Below are positions 27,559-37,766 of a stretch of DNA of 64,000 nt, piece after piece. Numbering within the stretch: the stretch's first letter is position 1; each line of letters opens with the position of its first letter. The position numbers and the translations under genes are program-made. Source of the DNA: Demequina rhizosphaerae (GTDB taxonomy: Bacteria; Actinomycetota; Actinomycetes; Actinomycetales; Demequinaceae). A model generated the notes under the pieces. The model did not search any database, had not been told where the DNA came from, and saw only the letters and a list, made by a program, of their open reading frames with translations. The stretch is from contig NZ_BBMC01000006.1 in the NCBI RefSeq assembly GCF_000971255.1, positions 1 to 64,000 of the forward strand, read 5' to 3'.

Positions 27559-28821
27559 ATGCGTCTGATCAGCATGAGGGGTGCGATCGGGCTCGCTGTC
27601 GGAGGGCTGCTGTTGGCTGGGTGCATGTCGCCCGCCGCGCCCGAGTTCAACCGCCCCACGCCCACGCCTTCGGCGGCCGTGCCGCTCGCCGGCGCGCTCA
27701 ACGAGGCCGGGCTGAGCATCTTCCGCGCCGCCGCCGAGGAGAAGAACCTCGCGCTCTCCCCCGTCTCGATCGGGCTGGCTTTCGGGATGGTCGACGCGGG
27801 CGCGTCCGGGCCCGTGGATGCGGCCCTCGACGAGCTCTTCGCCTACCCCGCCGAGGGCGAGGCGCTGCTGAGCGCGTTCAACTCGCTCGACCTGACGGTG
27901 TCGAGCGAGAAGGGTGAGGGCGCGCCGGACGTCGACGGCGACATGGTCGACCTGCCCATCGTCCGGATCGCGAGCTCGGCGTGGTTCGAGGAGACGTTCA
28001 CGCCGGACCCGGACTACGTGCACACGGTCGCGACGTGGCTCGGCGCGGAGGCAGAGAGCCTGCCGCTACTGGAGGACCCGGCCGGCTCGCGCAAGACCAT
28101 CGACGGGTGGGTGAAGGACCGCACCCAGGGGCTGATCCCCAAGGTGATCCCGGAGAGCATCCCCGACGAGTACACGCGGTTCGTCCTGGTCAACACGGTG
28201 TACCTCAAGGCGCAGTGGTGGACGCCGTTCTGGGAGGCCGGCACCCACCGCGAGCCGTTCACGCTCCTCGACCACGGCACCACGTCCGCCGAGCTCATGG
28301 CCGTCGGCGCCGACGCCGAGCACGTCCTGACGGACACGTACGACGCCGCGATCCTGCCGTACGTCGGCGACCTCGAGATGACGCTGATCGTCCCCCACGA
28401 GGAACAGTTCGAGGCAGTCCGTGACGGACTCGACACGGCGGCGCTCGCCTCGCTCGACGCGGCGCGCGAGTCCGGCTACATCTACGTGAGGATGCCGCGG
28501 TTCGAGACCGAGGCGAGCGTCGATCTGCACGACGTCATCGGCACGCGGATGGGTATCGAGGGGCTGTTCGACACCATCGGCCTCGACGGCATCGGCCCCG
28601 AGCTCGAGGTCGGCGCAGCCGTCCACGCCACCAAGGTCATCGTCGACGAGGAGGGCACCGAGGCGGCGGCGGCCACCGTCGTGGAAGGGGCGGCCGGGAG
28701 CGCGCCCCCGGAGTACATGGCGGAGATCATCGCGGACCGGCCCTTCATCTACGTCATCCGGGACACGATCACGGGCGCGATCCTCTTCGTCGGCCAGTAC
28801 CTGGATCCCGACGGTAAGTGA
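27559..28821 (+). CDS. Lipoprotein serpin (serine protease inhibitor)
   Basis: A 420-residue serpin, rare in bacteria. A signal peptide ends in lipobox LAGC (Cys22), with a Pro/Thr linker, so it should be displayed on the outer face of the membrane. Serpin signatures follow: LALSPVSIGLAFGMVDAGASG, FVLVNTVYLKAQWWTPF, and the reactive loop DEEGTEAAAATVVEG, a proper inhibitory hinge. Aligned with alpha-1-antitrypsin the scissile bond is Gly380-Ser381, then APPE. The C-terminus ADRPFIYVIRDTITGAILFVGQYLDP is complete. ATG at 27559 is chosen over GTG 27556 for spacing to AAGGGGGG. It lies directly after a two-component system, as in bifidobacterial serpin loci. Confidence 0.95.
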   Translation: MRLISMRGAIGLAVGGLLLAGCMSPAAPEFNRPTPTPSAAVPLAGALNEAGLSIFRAAAEEKNLALSPVSIGLAFGMVDAGASGPVDAALDELFAYPAEGEALLSAFNSLDLTVSSEKGEGAPDVDGDMVDLPIVRIASSAWFEETFTPDPDYVHTVATWLGAEAESLPLLEDPAGSRKTIDGWVKDRTQGLIPKVIPESIPDEYTRFVLVNTVYLKAQWWTPFWEAGTHREPFTLLDHGTTSAELMAVGADAEHVLTDTYDAAILPYVGDLEMTLIVPHEEQFEAVRDGLDTAALASLDAARESGYIYVRMPRFETEASVDLHDVIGTRMGIEGLFDTIGLDGIGPELEVGAAVHATKVIVDEEGTEAAAATVVEGAAGSAPPEYMAEIIADRPFIYVIRDTITGAILFVGQYLDPDGK

Positions 28822-28901
28822 CACGTCATACCTGGGTATCACCGCAGGTCCATGCCTGCGGACGATGCGGGGGGCATGCGTGCGCCGATAGTTTCGCTGG
28901 C

Positions 28902-29650
<749 letters not shown>

Positions 29651-29654
<4 letters not shown>

Positions 29655-31492
29655 GGCGCCTGGCGGAGATCGCGGTCGCCGTCACCGGCATCGCGCTGGG
29701 CCTGGCCACCGAGCCGGTCTGGGTACCCGACTCGGGCCTGGACTATTACAGCCTCACCACGCTCACGATGCTCGGCCCCTACGGCGTCCCGGTCATCGCC
29801 ATGGTGCTTGCCACCGTCTCCGGCACGCTCCGCGCGGCACACCTGGTGACCCGGCGCGCCGAGCTCGCCTCGCGGCGCGCGCTCGGGCAGTCCCGAGGTG
29901 CGCTCGTGCGCGCCGAGGCGCGGCTGGGAGCCGCCGCCGGCGGCGCGTGGGGCGGCGCGGCGCTCGTCGCGGGCTCGGTGGTCCGCCAGGCGAGCCAGGG
30001 CTTCGGACCGGGCACCCCCTACTGGGGTGCGCTCGGCACGCTCGCGTGGTTCTGGCTCGCGATCGTGCTCGGCGCCGCCGGCGGCTGGCTTGTCGCGGCC
30101 GTGTGGGCGACCCGCGGGATGCGCGACGATGCGTCGGCGGGGCGGTCCGGGAAGTCTGGCCCATCCGCACGACGAGAGTGGTGGCCGTCGGCGGCGGGCG
30201 GGCTCGCCATTGCCGCGCTCGCAACGTCCGCGACGGGTTGGCCGGGCGACGTCGCGATGCCGTGGACGCTGGTGCTGTTCCTCGTGAGCACGCTCGGCTA
30301 CTACCTGGCGATCCCCGCGCTGCTGGTCCGGTGGGGCTCCCGGCTCGGTCTCGCGATCCTCCGCGGGATCGCGCGGCTGCTCGACCGGAGTGCGACTCCG
30401 GCGAGTGCAACGTCGCTCGCGTCCGACTCGCTCATGCGGCGCACGCCTCTGCGCGGCGCGGCGCTGGGCGCGATCGGCCTCGTCGTCGCGGTGTCGACAG
30501 GCGCGAGCCTGGCGCTCAACGCGAACACGGCAAGGAACACCCTCGCGGACGAGCTCGCGCCCGATGCCATCGTCGCGACCGTGGCCGTGATCGACGGCGA
30601 CCGCCCGGTCGCCGGTCAGCCCTCCCCGGGCTGGGCGCCCGCGCTCGACCCGGCGATCATCGCGGAGCTCGAGGCGGATCCTGGCCTCGTCGTGGTGCCG
30701 GCGGCGCTCCTCACCGTGGGCGTCGACCGCGGCACCGGCACCGTGCTCGCGGTGGAAGCAGAGGCACTCGACGGGCTCGACCCGCGCGGGCTGCGGCCGA
30801 CGTACCTCGATGAGGATGTCGTGATCGGCACCGGGTACGAGACCCTCACGGTCGGCGACCTCGGCGTCGAGGTCGAGTGGCCCTCGGTCTCCGCGCCGTT
30901 CTCCGGCGTCGACCGCGACTGGGCCGAGGAGACGCTGGGAGCCGCGCCCACCTCGGCGGTGCTCGTCTACGGCGACCTCGCCGCGCACGACGTCGGCGAC
31001 GCGACCGTGACCCACCCGGACCGCGGCTACATCGACGGCGACCCCTGGGCGGACGCGTCGAGCCTCACCCTGGTGGCCGGCCCCTTCCTGCTCGGCGCGG
31101 TCGCGATCGTGGTCGCGCTTGCCGCGGCCAGCCAACGGCTGCGGGCGCGCGAGCATGCAACGCTGGTCGCGCTCGGCGCCCAGGCGAGCACGCTGCGGGC
31201 CGCCGCGGCCCTCGAGTCCGGACTGGTGACGGCGGTGGGGGCGACGCTCGGGCTCGCCACCGGCACGATGCTCGGGCTCGCGCTGTCGGCACTGAACGGC
31301 GCGGGTGGGTGGGCCGTGCGCCTCTGGAACATCGCGTTCGACCTCGCGCAGGCGCCGTGGGGTGCGCTGCTCGGGCTGATCACGATCGCGGTGGGCCTTG
31401 CCGCCGGGCTCGCCGCGCTGGTGCGGGTGAGGGCGGAGGCGCAGAGTCCGGCGGACCAACTGCGCGGCGCCGAGAAGGAGGGCGTGGCGTGA
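29651..31492 (+). CDS. FtsX-like ABC transporter permease 1
   Basis: A 613-residue membrane protein with about eight to ten hydrophobic segments and an extracytoplasmic portion of about 170 residues (from about residue 300) before the last group of helices. The C-terminal FtsX repeat (LLGAVAIVVALAAASQRLRAREHATLVALGAQASTLRAAAALES) contains the usual REHATLVALGA coupling helix. Overlaps the ATPase gene (ATGA) and the second permease (GTGA). Probably half of a heterodimeric MacB/Bce-type exporter. Confidence 0.88.
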
Positions 31493-33573
31493 TCTGGCAG
31501 CTCATGCGGGAGCAGGCACGGGCGCATCGTGCCTATCTCGGGTGGACGGGGACGTTCATCGCGGCCACGGTGGCGCTCGTGGTGTTCGTGGCGTCGACCA
31601 CCCTGCAGCAGCTCGCCGTCGAGGCGTACGCCGAACGGGTCTTCGGGCTCGACGGCGAGTGGTCGCGGTCCATCGAGTTGGGCGCGACCTACGAGGACTC
31701 GGGCAGCGCGATCACCCGCGCCGAGCTCGACACGGTGCTCGACGAGGCCGATGCGGACGGTGCGCGGACGGCCGCGCTCCACGAGGTGACGGGCCTGGGC
31801 CTGCGCGCGCCCGGCGCTACCCGCTTCGCAGCGGCGGGCTTCCCCGCCGCGCAGCTCGCCGCCGATCCCGCCGGGGTCCGCGGCGCGCTCGCCTGGGACG
31901 CGCTGCTCATCGAGGGTCGCACGCCGTCCCGCGGCGAGGTGGTCCTCGACGCCGCGTGGGCTCGCGCCGTCGGCATCGAGGTCGGCGACACGGTCTCCGC
32001 GGTGTGGAGGGACGAGCTGGCCGACGATCCCGCGTGGATGCAGGTCGCGTCGCTCACGGTGTCGGGCCTCATGCGCACGTCCTCCGACGGCCGCTACACG
32101 GCGCATCTCCCGCTCGCGCTGCTCGAATGGGAGCAGTCGTTCGACTTCGGGAGCAGCGATCACGTCGAGGTTGCCGCGGCACGCTCGACCCCTGCTCTCG
32201 AGGCGGTTCCCGGGTGGCCCGGATCGCCGAGCGTCGGCGGGTCACCCGGCATGACGGTCGCGGTCGTGCTCGGGCTCACCGCCGCGGTGCTCGCGCTCGG
32301 CCTGATCGGCATGGCGTTCGCCGCCGGCCGCGCGCAGGCGGGGCAGCGCACCCGGTGGATCGCGACCACGCGCACGCTGGGCGCACGCCGTCGCGCGATT
32401 GCCGGGGCAACCCTCCTTGAGGCGCTCGCGACGGGCGCGATCGCCGGCGTCGCCGCCGTCGCCCTGGGTTGGTCCGCGGCCTGGCTGGACTGGACCGGGT
32501 TCACCGCCACGCGTCCCGATGCACTGGTGCCGGGCCTCCCGCCGCTGCCGCCATGGCTGGCTCTCGGCGCGCTCGCACTCGCACTTGTGCTGGCGGGGAT
32601 CGTCGGCGCCGTCCCCGCGCGCCTCGCCACCCGCGTCTCCCCCGCGGCAGCTCTCAAGCCGATCGCTCCGGTCACGGCAGCCGAGCGGTCGCCCCGCGTG
32701 GGATCGACCACGCTCACTCTCGTGTGGGCAGCCGCCGTCGCGTGGAGCGCGATCGAGCTCGAGGGGTGGGCCGACGCGGGCCTCACGGGCTTCACCTGGG
32801 CGGTGGCGCCCGTGCCGATCGCGGCGATCCTCTCGATCGTGGTCCTGGTCCGCTGGACGCGCGCCGTGACACGTGCGGCCGGGTCCCGGCTCGAGCGGTC
32901 GTCGCGCCCGTGGGCGATGTCCGCGGGTATCGCCCTCGCCGGGCGGCCACGGCAGGCCTCCACCCCGGCCGTCGTGCTCGCGCTCGTCACGGCCGCCCTC
33001 GCCGGGACACAGGCGTGGGGCGCGCTCTACGGCTGGGCACTGCACGGCGTGGAGGGCGCGGCATCCGTGGTGGCGTACGCTGCCTGGTTCCCGGACGCGC
33101 TGCTCTATCCGGCGCGCTCCTCGATGGGCGTGGCGAACGTCTCCATGATCGCGGTCCTCGGCTGCGGGGCGCTCGCCCTTGTCGCTCTGGCCACCCACCT
33201 GGCGACCGCCGCCGCGCATCGGGACGATGCGGCGGCGCAGTCGGCGCTCGGCCTCACCCATCGCGAGGCGAGGCTCGCCCACGCGACGACGCTGGGCGTT
33301 CCATTGGCGCTCGGCGTCGCGCTCGGAGCCGCGATGGGCATGTTCGCGGCGGTCGCGGGATTCTTCGGCTACGCCTCGGACGCCGCGATCGAGGTCGCCC
33401 CGAGCGTCTGGCAGCCAGGCGGCGTGGGGCCCGTGTGGGCGCTCGAGCACGCCTCGCACGCCGTCGTCCCGGTGGCGGGCATCGTATTCATCGGTCTGGC
33501 GTGGGTCGCCCTGGCCGCGGCGCTGGCGGGCGCTCTCGTGCGGGTCGGCGCACGAGAGCGGATAGCGGCCTAA
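31489..33573 (+). CDS. FtsX-like ABC transporter permease 2
   Basis: A 694-residue permease. After the first helix a large MacB-type extracytoplasmic domain includes EGRTPSRGEVVLDAAWARAVGIEVGDTVSAVW, then FtsX-type helices (GQRTRWIATTRTLGARRRAIAGATLLEAL) and a duplicated C-terminal set. The GTG start overlaps the upstream stop. Last gene of the HK-RR-serpin-ABC array. Its stop TAA shares bases with the convergent sterol-carrier gene's TAG (33570-33573). Confidence 0.88.
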   Translation: MIWQLMREQARAHRAYLGWTGTFIAATVALVVFVASTTLQQLAVEAYAERVFGLDGEWSRSIELGATYEDSGSAITRAELDTVLDEADADGARTAALHEVTGLGLRAPGATRFAAAGFPAAQLAADPAGVRGALAWDALLIEGRTPSRGEVVLDAAWARAVGIEVGDTVSAVWRDELADDPAWMQVASLTVSGLMRTSSDGRYTAHLPLALLEWEQSFDFGSSDHVEVAAARSTPALEAVPGWPGSPSVGGSPGMTVAVVLGLTAAVLALGLIGMAFAAGRAQAGQRTRWIATTRTLGARRRAIAGATLLEALATGAIAGVAAVALGWSAAWLDWTGFTATRPDALVPGLPPLPPWLALGALALALVLAGIVGAVPARLATRVSPAAALKPIAPVTAAERSPRVGSTTLTLVWAAAVAWSAIELEGWADAGLTGFTWAVAPVPIAAILSIVVLVRWTRAVTRAAGSRLERSSRPWAMSAGIALAGRPRQASTPAVVLALVTAALAGTQAWGALYGWALHGVEGAASVVAYAAWFPDALLYPARSSMGVANVSMIAVLGCGALALVALATHLATAAAHRDDAAAQSALGLTHREARLAHATTLGVPLALGVALGAAMGMFAAVAGFFGYASDAAIEVAPSVWQPGGVGPVWALEHASHAVVPVAGIVFIGLAWVALAAALAGALVRVGARERIAA

Positions 33574-33944
33574 CCGAGCGCGAGCGGCAGGAGCGCCGAC
33601 AGGTCCGACCGCTCCCCCGACGCGTCCACGTCCCCGGCGGCGACCGCATCGTCCCACCGCAGGCGGCCGGTGACGAGGCCCAGCCACACCTCGGGCGCCA
33701 TCTCGACCACGGCGGGCGGGGTGCCGCGGCGGTGCACCGAGCCCTCGACGGCCTGGACCGCGCCGAACGGCGGGACGCGCACCTCGAGCGAGCGGCCGGG
33801 CGCGACCGCGGCGAGCTCCTCGAGGCTGAAGCGGACCGCCATCGCGGTCATGCCCGGCTCGACGTTTCCCACGTCGCTCAGCACGGTCCACTGACGGACG
33901 GCCTCGCGGCCGGCGGCGACGGGGATGCGGCGACGGGGAGGCAT
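33570..33944 (-). CDS. Sterol carrier family protein
   Basis: A 124-residue actinobacterial protein of the sterol-carrier-like family habitually found beside purine genes. Start MPPRRRIPVAAGREAVRQW, core LEELAAVAPGRSLEVRVPPFGAVQAVEG and RGTPPAVVEMAPEVWLGLVTGRLRWDDA are diagnostic. Biochemical role unknown. Located just downstream of purL, same strand, separated by a strong hairpin. Confidence 0.92.
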   Translation of the reverse strand: MPPRRRIPVAAGREAVRQWTVLSDVGNVEPGMTAMAVRFSLEELAAVAPGRSLEVRVPPFGAVQAVEGSVHRRGTPPAVVEMAPEVWLGLVTGRLRWDDAVAAGDVDASGERSDLSALLPLALG

Positions 33945-33965
33945 GCGTCCAGGGTGGCATACGCG

Positions 33966-33997
33966 GAACGCCCGGCCTGTCACCAGGCCGGGCGTTC
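33966..33997 (-). terminator. Terminator of purL, flanked by the repeated word
   Basis: A perfect 14-base-pair stem (33966-33979 with 33984-33997, loop TCAC) after the purL stop. The word CGCATCGTCC (33997-34006) abuts the stem. Confidence 0.82.
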
Positions 33998-34026
33998 GCA
34001 TCGTCCCTGCTCCGGGAAGGGATCGA

Positions 34027-36333
34027 TCAGGCGAAGCGGGTGGGAAGCGGGGCCTCCCAGGCCTCGGCGAGCTCGGCGACCGGGACCTCGAACTGGCCCT
34101 GGACCTCGAGCACGTCGCCGCCGGTGACGCCCACGCGGGCGAACGGCACGCCGCGGGCCTCGAGCATGGCGACGAGGCGGGGCTCCTCGGTGCGCGGCAC
34201 CGTGAGGAGCGCGCGACCCTGCGACTCGGAGAAGAACGCCTCCGCCGGGGTGAGACCGTCGCGCTCGCACACCTCGTCGAGGACGATGCGCGCGCCGACG
34301 CCGTAGCGCAGGGAGCCGTAGGCCGCGGCGGCAGCGAGGCCGCCCTCGGACACGTCGCGGGCCGCGTCGACGAGACCGTCGCGCGAGCAGGCGATGAGGA
34401 TCTCGGCGAGCTCCTTCTCCCACGCGAGGTCGAGCTGCGGCGGGGTGCCGCCGAGGTGGCCCGCGGTGGCGGCGAGCTCGGAGCCGTCGAGCTCCGCCGT
34501 GGTCGAGCCCACGAGGAACAGCAGCTGGCCGTCCTCGCGCCAGCCCGACGGGGTCGCACGGGCGACGTCGTCGAGGATGCCGAGGATGCCGACGATCGCG
34601 GTCGGGTTGATCGACGAGTCGATCTTCCCGGGCTCGCCGGTGCCGTTGTAGAGCGAGACGTTGCCGCCGGTGACGGGGACGCCCAGCTCCTGGCACGCGT
34701 CCGCGAGACCGCGGATGGCCTCGGCGAACTGCCACATCGAGTCGGGGTCCTCGGGCGAGCCGAAGTTGAGGCCGTCGGTGACGGCGGTCGGCTCGGCGCC
34801 GGTGATCGCGACCCCGCGGTACGCGGCGGCGACGGACTGGCGGGCGCCCTCGTACGGGTCGAGCTTGGTGAACCGGTCGTTCGAGCGGGTGGCGATCGCG
34901 ACGCCGCGGCCGGTGGTCTCGTCGATGCGGATGACGCCGGCGGTGTCGGGGCGCGACGCGGCGGTGTTGCCCTGGACGTAGCGGTCGTACTGGTTCGTGA
35001 TCCACTCGCGCGACGACATGTTCGGGCTGCCGAGGAGGCCCATGAACGCGCGCTTCATCTCGGCGGCGTCCTTGGGCAGCGGAATGGAGAAGTGGTCGGC
35101 CTGGAGCCCGTCCATCCACGCGGGGCGGTGGAACGGGCGGTTGTAGACGGGACCGTCGTGCGCGACCGTGCGGGGGTCGACGTCGACGATGCGCTGGCCG
35201 TGGTGGTCGATGGTGAGGCGACCCGAGTCGTTGACCTCGCCGACCACGGCGGACTCGATGTCCCACTTGCCGGTGATCTCGAGGAACTGGTCGAGCTTCT
35301 CCGGCGTGACGACCGCCATCATGCGCTCCTGCGACTCCGACATGAGGATCTCGCCGGCGTTGAGGGTGGGGTCGCGCAGGAGGACGTCGTCGAGCCACAC
35401 GTGCATGCCGCCGGAGCCGTTGCTCGCGAGCTCCGACGTGGCGCAGGAGATGCCGGCCGCGCCGAGGTCCTGGATGCCCTGGACCACGTCCGCCGCGAAC
35501 AGCTCGAGGCAGCACTCGATGAGCACCTTCTCCATGAAGGGGTCGCCCACCTGGACCGAGGGCCGCTTGGCAGGCACGCCGTCCTCGAACGTCTCGGACG
35601 CGAGGATCGAGGCGCCGCCGATGCCGTCGCCGCCGGTGCGGGCGCCGAAGAGCACGACCTTGTTGCCGACGCCCTCGGCGGAGGCGAGGTGGATGTCCTC
35701 GTGCTTCATCGCGCCGACGCACAGCGCGTTGACGAGCGGGTTGCCCTGGTAGCACGAGTCGAAGCGCGCGCCGCCGCCGATGTTGGGCAGGCCGAGCGAG
35801 TTGCCGTAGCCGCCGACGCCGGAGACCACGCCGTGCACGACGCGGGCGGTGTCGGGGTGGTCGATCGCGCCGAAGCGGAGCTCGTCCATCGCGGCGACCG
35901 GGCGGGCGCCCATCGCGAGGATGTCGCGGACGATGCCGCCGACACCGGTCGCGGCGCCCTGGTACGGCTCGACGAAGGACGGGTGGTTGTGCGACTCGAC
36001 CTTGAAGGTGACGGCCCAGCCGTCGCCGATGTCGACGACGCCGGCGTTCTCGCCGATGCCGACCATCAGCCGCTCCTTCATCTCCGGCGTGGTCTTGTCG
36101 CCGAACTGGCGCAGGTGCACCTTGGAGGACTTGTACGAGCAGTGCTCCGACCACATGACGGAGTACATGGCGAGCTCCGCGTTGGTGGGACGGCGGTCGA
36201 GCAGGTCGCGGATGCGCTGATACTCGTCGTGCTTGAGACCGAGCTCGCCCCAGGGCTGCTCCTGGTCCGGGGTCTTCGACGCGTACGAGACGGTGTCGAG
36301 CTGGGCTGCGGTGGGCTGGAGCGCGTCGGTCAT
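34027..36333 (-). CDS. purL: Phosphoribosylformylglycinamidine synthase subunit II
   Basis: A 768-residue synthetase subunit of the three-part FGAM synthase (PurL with PurQ and PurS encoded about 24 kb away at 60 kb). Signatures are [67 protein letters not shown] and [14 protein letters not shown]. The length is normal for small PurL. ATG at 36333. Its upstream region carries palindromic repeat B. Contains the over-represented word at 34281-34290 and 35928-35936. Confidence 0.97.
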   Translation of the reverse strand: MTDALQPTAAQLDTVSYASKTPDQEQPWGELGLKHDEYQRIRDLLDRRPTNAELAMYSVMWSEHCSYKSSKVHLRQFGDKTTPEMKERLMVGIGENAGVVDIGDGWAVTFKVESHNHPSFVEPYQGAATGVGGIVRDILAMGARPVAAMDELRFGAIDHPDTARVVHGVVSGVGGYGNSLGLPNIGGGARFDSCYQGNPLVNALCVGAMKHEDIHLASAEGVGNKVVLFGARTGGDGIGGASILASETFEDGVPAKRPSVQVGDPFMEKVLIECCLELFAADVVQGIQDLGAAGISCATSELASNGSGGMHVWLDDVLLRDPTLNAGEILMSESQERMMAVVTPEKLDQFLEITGKWDIESAVVGEVNDSGRLTIDHHGQRIVDVDPRTVAHDGPVYNRPFHRPAWMDGLQADHFSIPLPKDAAEMKRAFMGLLGSPNMSSREWITNQYDRYVQGNTAASRPDTAGVIRIDETTGRGVAIATRSNDRFTKLDPYEGARQSVAAAYRGVAITGAEPTAVTDGLNFGSPEDPDSMWQFAEAIRGLADACQELGVPVTGGNVSLYNGTGEPGKIDSSINPTAIVGILGILDDVARATPSGWREDGQLLFLVGSTTAELDGSELAATAGHLGGTPPQLDLAWEKELAEILIACSRDGLVDAARDVSEGGLAAAAAYGSLRYGVGARIVLDEVCERDGLTPAEAFFSESQGRALLTVPRTEEPRLVAMLEARGVPFARVGVTGGDVLEVQGQFEVPVAELAEAWEAPLPTRFA

Positions 36334-36387
36334 GTCGTCCTCTGAGAGCCGGCGATTACCCGGTAATCCTACCGGCGGCCTCCGCTC

Positions 36388-36487
36388 GCGACACTCCGCA
36401 CGGATCGCGCCGCGACACGCCGGCGCGACGGGACGATGCGGCGGCCCGGGACGGCGTGTCGGCCCCGGTTCCGTGCGGGCTGTCCGG
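36388..36487. repeat. REP-like palindromic element, copy B (family 1)
   Basis: A 100-base imperfect palindrome upstream of purL. Outer arms GACACTCCGCACGGA and TTCCGTGCGGGCTGTC, inner arms CCGCGACACGCCGG and ACGGCGTGTCGG, and GGACGATGCG at the centre (36431-36440). Highly similar to copies A and C. Confidence 0.82.
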
Positions 36488-36496
36488 GGGGGCGGG

Positions 36497-37039
36497 TCAG
36501 TTCATCAGCCTCGGGAAGCGCACGGTCGAGCCGGGTTCCACGAGGACGACGGCTTCGAGCTCGCCGCACGCCGCGGTCCAGGAGTCCGCGAGCGCCCGGT
36601 CGGCCGGGTCCGCGGCGTCGAGCACGCGGCCCATGATCGGGTCGCCACCGAGGTCGACGGCGTCGGGCAACGCCAGCCCGTCGGGGCCGCGCAGGTACGC
36701 GACGGCTCCGCCGCCGCCCACCCCGACCCCCGGGATGGCCGCGCTCCACCCGTCCACGAGCAGCAGTCCGGCGGTCGCGCCGTCGCCGAGCGTCGCCGTC
36801 GGGCACGCGGTGAAGAGGCCGTGCGCGGCCACCTGCGCGTCGTCGGCGACCTCCACGGCGTCGCCGGTCCACGCCGATGCGTCGTAGGTGGGCACCCGTG
36901 CCGGGCGCTCCCCCACCGCGGCGACGCCGACGGCGGCCAGCGCGAGGCCGGCGAGGACGATGCCCGCGAGCGCGGCGCGCCGGGTGGGCGCCTCCTTCCT
37001 GAACGGCGCCTCATCGCGTACCTCGCCGGTTGCCCCCAT
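36497..37039 (-). CDS. Membrane-anchored protein of unknown function
   Basis: A 180-residue protein: charged N-terminus of about 20 residues, one membrane helix ([24 protein letters not shown]) and an extracytoplasmic domain of about 130 residues with two cysteines (FTACPTAT and TAACGELE) that may form a disulfide. No family recognised. The ATG at 37039 has GGAGG 14 bases upstream; a GTG at 37072 would add 11 residues. Read toward purL, with repeat B in between. Confidence 0.72.
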   Translation of the reverse strand: MGATGEVRDEAPFRKEAPTRRAALAGIVLAGLALAAVGVAAVGERPARVPTYDASAWTGDAVEVADDAQVAAHGLFTACPTATLGDGATAGLLLVDGWSAAIPGVGVGGGGAVAYLRGPDGLALPDAVDLGGDPIMGRVLDAADPADRALADSWTAACGELEAVVLVEPGSTVRFPRLMN

Positions 37040-37114
37040 GGAGGGATTGTGCACCTCCAAGGCCGTGTTCACCAGGGATGTCGCACACCTTCGCGTCGCG
37101 ATGAGACCCGGTTC

Positions 37115-37141
37115 TGTACGCTGTCGGACGCGAAACGTACA
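37115..37141 (+). promoter_or_regulatory. Inverted repeat operator of the toxin-antitoxin pair
   Basis: TGTACG (37115-37120) and CGTACA (37136-37141) are spaced 21 bases centre to centre, two helical turns, ending eight bases before the antitoxin ATG. This is the expected layout for autorepression by the antitoxin-toxin complex. Confidence 0.65.
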
Positions 37142-37149
37142 GTTGATGC

Positions 37150-37401
37150 ATGAGCGAGATCGTTCCGGTGTCCCAGGCTCGCGCGGAGCTGCGCAGCGTG
37201 ATCGAGCGCGCGCAGGAGCAGGCGATCTTCCTCGAACGGCGGGGCGCCGTCGAGGCGGTCGTCATCAGCCCCCACATGTACGAGCGGATGATCGCGGCTC
37301 TCGAGGATGCCGAGGACATCGCGGCCGCCGACGCCGCCCTGGCCGAGGACGGCCCCAACGTTCCGTGGGAGCAGGTCAAGACCGAGCTCGGCTGGTCATG
37401 A
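37150..37401 (+). CDS. Phd/YefM-family antitoxin
   Basis: An 83-residue antitoxin. The N-terminal Phd/YefM DNA-binding fold reads MSEIVPVSQARAELRSVIERAQEQAIFLERRGAVEAVVISPHMYERM; the acidic C-terminus (DAEDIAAADAALAEDGPNVPWEQVKTELGW) should wrap the toxin. The ATG overlaps nothing upstream; the stop overlaps the toxin start (ATGA). Represses its own promoter, by family precedent. Confidence 0.93.
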   Translation: MSEIVPVSQARAELRSVIERAQEQAIFLERRGAVEAVVISPHMYERMIAALEDAEDIAAADAALAEDGPNVPWEQVKTELGWS

Positions 37402-37655
37402 CCTACCGGGTCGAGATGCGCCCGCAGGCGTCGAGGGCGCTGCGCCGCATCCACCCGCGCGACCAGGCGCGCCTCTACGCGGCGATCGAGCTGCTTGCGC
37501 GCGACCCGAGGCCGCCCGCGTCACGGCCGCTGGTCGGGAGCGCCTACTTCCGCGTGCGCGTCGGCGACTACCGGGTGATCTACTCGATCGACGACGGCCG
37601 CCTGCTCATCCTCGTGCTTGCCCTCGGCCACCGGCGCCAGGTGTACGAGCGCTGA
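37398..37655 (+). CDS. RelE/ParE-family toxin
   Basis: An 85-residue basic protein with the RelE/ParE layout: YRVEMRPQASRALRRIHPRDQARLYAAIELLARDPRPP, then YFRVRVGDYRVIYSIDDGRLLILVLALGHRRQVY. The Arg/Tyr pattern of the last strand matches RelE-type mRNA interferases, though ParE-type gyrase poisoning cannot be excluded. Translationally coupled to the antitoxin. Apparently intact. Confidence 0.93.
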   Translation: MTYRVEMRPQASRALRRIHPRDQARLYAAIELLARDPRPPASRPLVGSAYFRVRVGDYRVIYSIDDGRLLILVLALGHRRQVYER

Positions 37656-37766
37656 CCGAAGCCGCTCAGCTCCCCGCGGGAGCCTCGAATCCCCGCAGGA
37701 GTCTCGAAATCCGCAAACCGTCGCTCACCTCACCGCAGCACTTCTGAGGTAGGGCCGAGCGAGGCG

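Noticed and set aside
30124-30133. CGACGATGCG, GCATCGTGC, GCATCGTCG and similar one-mismatch words
   Set aside because: They were not counted as copies. Several are explained by common Gly-Ile-Val or His-Arg-Ala codons, although some may be decayed copies.
37663-37766. Direct repeats GGGAGCCTCGAAT / AGGAGTCTCGAAAT as an attachment site or CRISPR
   Set aside because: Only two imperfect units without regular spacing or neighbouring cas or integrase genes.
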